Assembly (NCBI RefSeq): GCF_029222925.1 | Contig: NZ_JARHUI010000005.1 | Location: forward strand, 186,001-250,000 | Length of the DNA stretch: 64,000 nt | Origin: Algoriphagus sp. CAU 1675 | Lineage (GTDB): Bacteria > Bacteroidota > Bacteroidia > Cytophagales > Cyclobacteriaceae | Direction of reading: 5' to 3' | In this document: positions 59,479 to 64,000 of the stretch, piece after piece | Position numbering within the stretch: the stretch's first letter is position 1 | Layout: every line of letters starts with the position of its first letter | The notes under the pieces: model-generated | The model's database searches: none | Seen by the model: only the letters and a program-made list of their open reading frames with translations | Told to the model about the DNA's origin: nothing | Position numbers and translations under genes: made by a program

Positions 59479-60180
59479 ATGAAAAAGACACTTCTTCTTT
59501 TATTCACCTTGATTGCGGGCATTTCGCAGGCTCAAGATATCCTGAAAGCCAATTTCTATTCCGTGGATAGAATCATGGAAATGCGTGAACAGCTAAAACT
59601 TACAGATAATCAGGCAACTAACATCAAAAAAATCCATGCGGAAAATGCAGGTCAATTTTCCGAACTCAAACGGGATTTAGATCAAGAAACACGAAAGCTT
59701 CGAGACCTTTTGGAAGGGGAGAAAATCAACCAGTCAGCTGTGAGCAGGCAACTTGACGCTGTCCTTAATCTAGAAAACCAATTAAAAAGGCACCAGCTAA
59801 ACACCCTCGTTGCAATCAAAAACCAACTTACAGAGGAACAGAAAGAAATTCTCAATAAGCCAACCATGATCCGAATTAAAGGTTCAGCCTCCACAGAACC
59901 AGTTACGATCGTGGACGGAGTTCCTTTGGCCTCCTCTGTTTCTGGGACAGCTGGCAGTTCTCCCAAAGTAGCCGTAAGTGTCAATGGCAACGGAGAGCAG
60001 CCACTCTACTTTATAGAAACCAAAACTGGCCTGAAAAAAGTAAACTCCTTTAGTAACATCAATCCAAAGGATATAAATAGTATGTCAGTTCTCAAAGGGG
60101 AAGAGGCTTTGAAAAAATATGGTGTGGAAGGCAAAAATGGAGTGGTCATCATTACCCTAAAACAAACCCCAGAAAACTAA
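59479..60180 (+). CDS. Spy/CpxP-like helical protein with TonB-plug-like tail
   Basis: A 233-residue exported protein (signal ending ISQAQ). Residues of about 25-125 are helical and carry the LKLTDNQATNIKKI and QLTEEQKEIL features of Spy/CpxP/heavy-metal-sensor (LTxxQ) proteins. Residues of about 130-230 turn to a TonB-plug-like fold (VTIVDGVPLAS, INPKDINSMSVLKGEEALKKYG, NGVVIITL). It is the last gene of a unit with an ECF sigma and membrane anti-sigma, where related Spy-like proteins act as periplasmic sensors. The plug-like tail is unusual in that setting and might contact the outer membrane. Function unknown. Confidence 0.82.
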   Translation: MKKTLLLLFTLIAGISQAQDILKANFYSVDRIMEMREQLKLTDNQATNIKKIHAENAGQFSELKRDLDQETRKLRDLLEGEKINQSAVSRQLDAVLNLENQLKRHQLNTLVAIKNQLTEEQKEILNKPTMIRIKGSASTEPVTIVDGVPLASSVSGTAGSSPKVAVSVNGNGEQPLYFIETKTGLKKVNSFSNINPKDINSMSVLKGEEALKKYGVEGKNGVVIITLKQTPEN

Positions 60181-60204
60181 ATCTTCATATTGGTTAAGTT
60201 TAAA

Positions 60205-60241
60205 CGAAAAAAAGAAGGCTGATTCGGCCTTCTTTTTTTCG
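60205..60241. terminator. Bidirectional terminator after the ECF module
   Basis: Fifteen-base perfect stem CGAAAAAAAGAAGGC/GCCTTCTTTTTTTCG with a seven-base loop. T runs lie inside both arms, so it can end transcription from either side. Confidence 0.9.
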
Positions 60242-60274
60242 TTCTATATGTACGTCTGGGAAAATATGAACCCA

Positions 60275-60406
60275 TCAGCCCTTTCTATTTCTAAACTCCC
60301 TTATAGTCTTCCAGGAATAATAAAATACCAACCAGAAAACCCCTAAAATAAATGCAAGCTGAATTCCAACAAAAAGCAGATAACCAATAGTTTTTAAATA
60401 TTCCAT
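60275..60406 (-). CDS. Small single-pass membrane protein, 43 residues
   Basis: A short frame with ATG start and TGA stop. Residues of about 6-31 form one strongly hydrophobic segment (YLLFVGIQLAFILGVFWLVF), followed by a basic tail (KTIREFRNRKG) that would stay in the cytoplasm by the positive-inside rule. The composition is far from random and it fills the gap between a terminator and the DUF885 gene. A CCTTTG promoter-like sequence abuts the start. No family recognised. Confidence 0.6.
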   Translation of the reverse strand: MEYLKTIGYLLFVGIQLAFILGVFWLVFYYSWKTIREFRNRKG

Positions 60407-60469
60407 ACAAAGGTTTTTAATTTTTAGAAACCTAGTATTAAATGCTTAATTTTCAAATCTTGAGAGAAT

Positions 60470-62152
60470 TTAATCTAAAAACTTCCAACTGGCTTTGTGA
60501 TTTTTTCCAAGTGGCTGTCCAGTAACCTTTGCTCTAAGAATTTCAATTGGCATATTATTTTGCTGCATGACCATGTCATGAAACTCCTTTTCGCCCATTT
60601 TACCTGAATCCACCATTTCATTTCTCAAAGAATAAATCTCCAAGGCTCCGATCATATAAGCAATCTGGTATAGAGGACCGTAACTTCCCTCAAAGGAACG
60701 CCGGACTTCCGCTTCAGCATTGGCATATTCATGGCCCACTTTATCCACCAAGAGGTCAATGCATTGCTGTGGGGTCATGTTGCCCAGGTGATAGTTGAGA
60801 GAGAAAATGATACGCGCACAACGGTGCATTCTCCAAAACAGCATGCCTACTTTATCCTTGGGATCTCTCGGGAAATCCCTATCCCAAAGCACAAATTCCC
60901 AATACAGCGCCCACCCTTCAGTCCAAAAAGGCGTACGGAACATTCTGCGGTGAGGCATGTAACGCTGGCTCATAAACTGCTGCAAATGATGTCCCGGAAT
61001 CAACTCATGCTGAACCGTTGCCCGTGAAAAATGAGGGTTATTTCCCCTCATGGACATCATCTTATCCTCATGGCTCATTTCAGAAGTAGGATAGGAAATC
61101 TGGATCACTTCCCCACCCAGGAAGAAAGGGCTCACCCGCTGTCTTTCCGCGGAAATCATGGTTGTTCTCCAGGTTTCCTTGGCCATGGCAGGAACTGTGA
61201 TCAAATCATTTTCTTCCATATAGGCAGTGGCTTCCTCCGCTAATCGAATTACTTCCGCCGGCCACTCCCCTGCGGGCAAATAGGTTTCTTTTACCATCTC
61301 CAGAGCTCCCTTCCAATCATTTCCAAAACCAAGTTCATTGGAAGCCTTCAGCATTTCCTTCTCACACCAGGCAAACTGCTTTTCAGCCTCTGCAATCAAT
61401 TCTTCGGGAGAATAGGCGATCATCTCAAAGGCCAGCTGTTTTTCCAAGGCTTCCCTACCTATTGGTCTTCCGATGATTCCACTACCGTCATCTTTCACTG
61501 AATTGGTATAATGATCCCGCAAAGTCTTGGCATAAGCCTTCATGCTAGCGTCCAATCTTTTCCAAGGCTCAGGCATCCACCAAGTGAATTCAGGATGATA
61601 ATCAAAATAATATCCATACGCCTCAGCAGTCACCCTATTTAGAGACTCCACCGCCCTAGCAGCCAAATCAGCCTTTTGCCAACTATTGTATTTAGGTAAG
61701 CCGGAAAGCTTGGCTAGCTGGGCATCCACTTGAATAGCTACCTGATTCCAGTCATGGGCCAATTTTTGTGCATCCGGAGTTACAGCCCTTCTTCTTCCTT
61801 TCACAAACTCCTCAAGAGGACCTCCAAATGCCAAAACGGCCTTCACTTCCTCGAAGGCCTTCTTGTCCAATTCCAATTCAGCCTGTTCCTTTTCGAGATA
61901 ATTGCGGAAAAGCACATAGTCTATTTTACCGTCCTCGGAGAGAGAACTGTAATCCCTCTTTTGAAGGGCATCCAAGTATTCCTGATTGAAACTTTCCATT
62001 CTGGAGAAATACTCATCCGAAAGACGATTGGTATAAAGTCTTCCCAAAGCACCCCGATCAGCCTGATAGGTTTGGATCATATCCACCAGTTCGGTAGCCC
62101 AGGAAAATCCCAAGTTTAAACACAGAAAAAGGGTTATATAAAGTCTTTTCAT
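60470..62152 (-). CDS. DUF885 family metallopeptidase-like exported protein
   Basis: A 560-residue protein with a signal peptide (ending FSWAT). The zinc-peptidase-like motif HELIPGHH (near residues 380-388) and the downstream TEGWALYWEF are the marks of the DUF885 family, which has the M2/M3-like HExxH arrangement with a Pro-Gly variant. Members are thought to be dipeptidyl or carboxy-peptidases. It is a single gene, probably secreted for peptide use. The family's precise activity is not settled. Confidence 0.9.
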   Translation of the reverse strand: MKRLYITLFLCLNLGFSWATELVDMIQTYQADRGALGRLYTNRLSDEYFSRMESFNQEYLDALQKRDYSSLSEDGKIDYVLFRNYLEKEQAELELDKKAFEEVKAVLAFGGPLEEFVKGRRRAVTPDAQKLAHDWNQVAIQVDAQLAKLSGLPKYNSWQKADLAARAVESLNRVTAEAYGYYFDYHPEFTWWMPEPWKRLDASMKAYAKTLRDHYTNSVKDDGSGIIGRPIGREALEKQLAFEMIAYSPEELIAEAEKQFAWCEKEMLKASNELGFGNDWKGALEMVKETYLPAGEWPAEVIRLAEEATAYMEENDLITVPAMAKETWRTTMISAERQRVSPFFLGGEVIQISYPTSEMSHEDKMMSMRGNNPHFSRATVQHELIPGHHLQQFMSQRYMPHRRMFRTPFWTEGWALYWEFVLWDRDFPRDPKDKVGMLFWRMHRCARIIFSLNYHLGNMTPQQCIDLLVDKVGHEYANAEAEVRRSFEGSYGPLYQIAYMIGALEIYSLRNEMVDSGKMGEKEFHDMVMQQNNMPIEILRAKVTGQPLGKNHKASWKFLD

Positions 62153-62468
62153 ACAGGTTATTTGGTTAAAATTATTTTTCTCAAAAGGATATTTTGGAAG
62201 AAAAGGCGTTCGAGTAACTTACCACCACTCCTTTGAGAAAGTAACTAGTTAAAAAAAATTTGGCATTTCCCTCTATCCATTTATCCCATTTCTGGATCTA
62301 AAAGGTGAAAAGTACTTTTTGACTGAGTTTCAACTTACTATAAATCAAATGATTGAAAAAAAAATACAGAGTATGCCAATCGATTTGGTTTATCATTAAC
62401 TTGTTCAAAGTTCACTCTACAGTAAATCCATACATTTTCTACAGTGAACCTCAATTAAAACCACCCCT
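62153..62468. other. Divergent intergenic region with repeat motifs
   Basis: About 316 bases between the DUF885 gene (minus) and the M20 gene (plus). I see no gene. Near the M20 start there are two direct copies of TCTACAGT (62416-62423 and 62438-62445), 22 bases apart, and an inverted repeat GTTCACT/AGTGAAC (62410-62416 with 62443-62449), which could be an operator. Confidence 0.6.
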
Positions 62469-63893
62469 ATGAAGAAATTATTCCTTGGTCTTCTGATCGC
62501 ATTTGTTGTAGTACTAGCCGTACTATTGTTCAATACCTTAAGGCTCAGTTCCAAGCAAGTCGATCCCGAACCCATCGAAAAAGTGGCCATTTCGGATGAA
62601 GTGTTCCAAAACTTATCCAAAGCCATCCAATTCAAAACCATTTCCTTCAGCGAGGATGCAATCCCAGATTCAGCGGAGTTTTTTGGTTTCCACCGTTTTC
62701 TGGAGGAGACATTTCCCCTCACTCATGCCAACCTAAGTCTAGAAAAAATCAATACGTATAGCCTTCTTTACAAATGGAAAGGATCCGATGAATCCCTAAA
62801 GCCGATTATCCTCATGTCCCATCAGGATGTGGTTCCGGTTGATCAGCCTACCTTGAATCAATGGGAAGCCGGACCTTTTGAGGGGAAAATAACGGATACT
62901 CATATCATAGGCCGGGGAACTATGGATGATAAAAGCACCCTGATAGGCGTGATGGAGGCAGTAGAAAAATTGCTTTCTGAAAATTACCAACCTACTCGCA
63001 CCATTTACATTGCCTCAGGGCACGATGAGGAAGTAGGCGGTCCAAAGGGAGCTGCAAAAATTGCCGAACACCTCAAGGCTCAAGGGGTTCATGCAGCCAT
63101 GACCATGGATGAAGGCGGATATATTGCCGAAAACATGGTCCCTGGTGTAGATGCCCCTGTAGCTATGGTGAATTTGGGAGAAAAAGGGTTTGCCTCTTTT
63201 CGGCTGATTGTAGAAACCAACGGGGGGCATAGCTCAGCTCCTCCTCGGGAAAATACAATCGGCATCCTAGCTCAGGCGATTGTAGACTTAGAAAACAACC
63301 AATTGCCCTATAAGTTGATTCCTCCGATTGATTCCCAACTGGAATACATAGGTCCAGAACTCCCTTTTTTAACCCGAATGGCCTTTGCTAATCCTTGGCT
63401 ATTTAAAAAGCAACTCCTGACAGGTTTGAATGCCCATACCACCACAGCTCCTACCATCATCAATGGAGGAGTGAAAAATAACGTCATCCCAACAGTTGCC
63501 GAAGCCACCATCAATTTTAGAATACTCCCAGGCGAAACCATTGAATCGGTCCAAGCACACATCGAGAGCACCGTTTCCGATAAGGTACGTGTAGAGCCAG
63601 TCGGCTTTTTGACTAATCCACCCAAGGTGTCAACTGTAGATTCTGAATCTTACAAAATCCTGGAAAAAACCATTCGCAGCCTATATCCTGGAACTATAGT
63701 AGTACCTGGTTTGCTTGGAGGAGCCACGGATTCCCGCTATTTCTATGAAATCTCCGAAGAAGTCTACCGTTTCTACCCCATGTGGATCGACTCAAAATCC
63801 ATGGAGCGCTTTCATGGAATTGATGAAAAAATAAGCAAAGAAAACTACAAGGAGATTATCCAGTTTAGCTACCATTTGATCAGAAACTTTTAA
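62469..63893 (+). CDS. M20 family metallopeptidase, membrane-anchored
   Basis: A 474-residue M20 peptidase of the carboxypeptidase S type. An N-terminal hydrophobic segment (about 3-22) anchors or exports it. Zinc and catalytic residues are His118 and Asp120 (MSHQDVVP), Asp153 (GTMDDK) and Glu187-Glu188 (SGHDEEVGG), with the dimerisation domain after TMDEGG and a final His in FHGIDE. The substrate is likely a peptide or N-acyl amino acid. The next gene starts 23 bases downstream, so both may form an operon. Confidence 0.92.
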   Translation: MKKLFLGLLIAFVVVLAVLLFNTLRLSSKQVDPEPIEKVAISDEVFQNLSKAIQFKTISFSEDAIPDSAEFFGFHRFLEETFPLTHANLSLEKINTYSLLYKWKGSDESLKPIILMSHQDVVPVDQPTLNQWEAGPFEGKITDTHIIGRGTMDDKSTLIGVMEAVEKLLSENYQPTRTIYIASGHDEEVGGPKGAAKIAEHLKAQGVHAAMTMDEGGYIAENMVPGVDAPVAMVNLGEKGFASFRLIVETNGGHSSAPPRENTIGILAQAIVDLENNQLPYKLIPPIDSQLEYIGPELPFLTRMAFANPWLFKKQLLTGLNAHTTTAPTIINGGVKNNVIPTVAEATINFRILPGETIESVQAHIESTVSDKVRVEPVGFLTNPPKVSTVDSESYKILEKTIRSLYPGTIVVPGLLGGATDSRYFYEISEEVYRFYPMWIDSKSMERFHGIDEKISKENYKEIIQFSYHLIRNF

Positions 63894-63916
63894 GCACTCA
63901 AACAAAAATAGCTGCT

Positions 63917-64000
63917 ATGCTAAAAAAGATACTTGCAAGCATTGGAATCATTCTTTTTATGGGTATCGCCTTCCTACTTTACACCTTTTGGAGTACAGGT
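63917..64000 (+). CDS. Start of a membrane protein gene, cut at the window edge
   Basis: Only 28 codons are inside the window. They begin with ATG and encode a lysine pair followed by a hydrophobic segment (ILASIGIILFMGIAFLLYTF), i.e. a signal anchor or signal peptide. It is 23 bases downstream of the M20 gene and in the same direction. Nothing more can be said. Confidence 0.6.
   Translation, partial: MLKKILASIGIILFMGIAFLLYTFWSTG

Overview
The window looks like ordinary chromosome of a Bacteroidota member, most likely a Cytophagales/Cyclobacteriaceae bacterium close to Algoriphagus. That genus-level guess is inference from gene content and order, not from a marker comparison. Supporting signs: type IX secretion genes (porT overlapping the end of ubiE, and a PorE-like TPR-PD40-OmpA lipoprotein), many Bacteroidota-restricted families (DUF4249, DUF4252, DUF4834, DUF5606, carboxypeptidase-regulatory-like TonB receptors), weak Shine-Dalgarno sequences, and repeated promoters of the Bacteroidota type (TTTG, about 19 nt, TAnnTTTG). 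I see no insertion sequence, prophage, CRISPR array or rRNA operon.

Layout. 1-5 kb: end of a triple-tyrosine/LuxR-type sensor, initiator tRNA-Met, the GTPases era and der, a tiny acidic lipoprotein, a SprT-like protease. 5-12 kb: scpB with a DksA-like gene, a lipoprotein asparaginase/isoaspartyl peptidase, a large lamin-tail-domain secreted protein, asd with a methyltransferase. 12-20 kb: carB-DUF4834, small genes, GNAT, UPF0158-like protein, hydrolase-cdd pair, saccharopine-dehydrogenase-like gene. 19-24 kb: a three-gene outer-membrane operon (kelch/TIG lipoprotein, TonB receptor, DUF4249 lipoprotein). 24-30 kb: trmN6, DUF2179-type membrane protein, MFS exporter, hemH, antiporter with universal stress protein. 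30-34 kb: tandem M14 peptidase paralogues, the first of which has lost its catalytic residues. 34-38 kb: a propeller protein and an ECF sigma/anti-sigma/DUF4252 cluster. 38-48 kb: tRNA-Phe, a membrane Fe-S oxidoreductase pair, PorE-like protein, DUF5606, engB, ubiE-porT, SDR and a VanX-type dipeptidase. 48-55 kb: propeller lipoprotein, RluA-type pseudouridine synthase, histidine phosphatase, and the glpD-glpK-glpF operon. 55-64 kb: an MG2/plug protein, outer-membrane barrel, second ECF sigma/anti-sigma module ending in a Spy-like/plug hybrid, a 43-residue membrane protein, a DUF885 peptidase, an M20 peptidase and the start of another gene.

How it fits together. The glp genes import, phosphorylate and oxidise glycerol. 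ubiE supplies menaquinone for respiration. The PorT and PorE-like proteins serve secretion of cargo such as the lamin-tail-domain protein. Two separate ECF sigma modules each control or accompany small periplasmic proteins. Secreted peptidases (M14, DUF885, M20, asparaginase, dipeptidase) suggest a peptide-scavenging life style. The most unusual items are the dead/active M14 pair with internal calcium-loop-like motifs and the ECF module whose last gene joins a Spy-like helical region to a TonB-plug-like tail.
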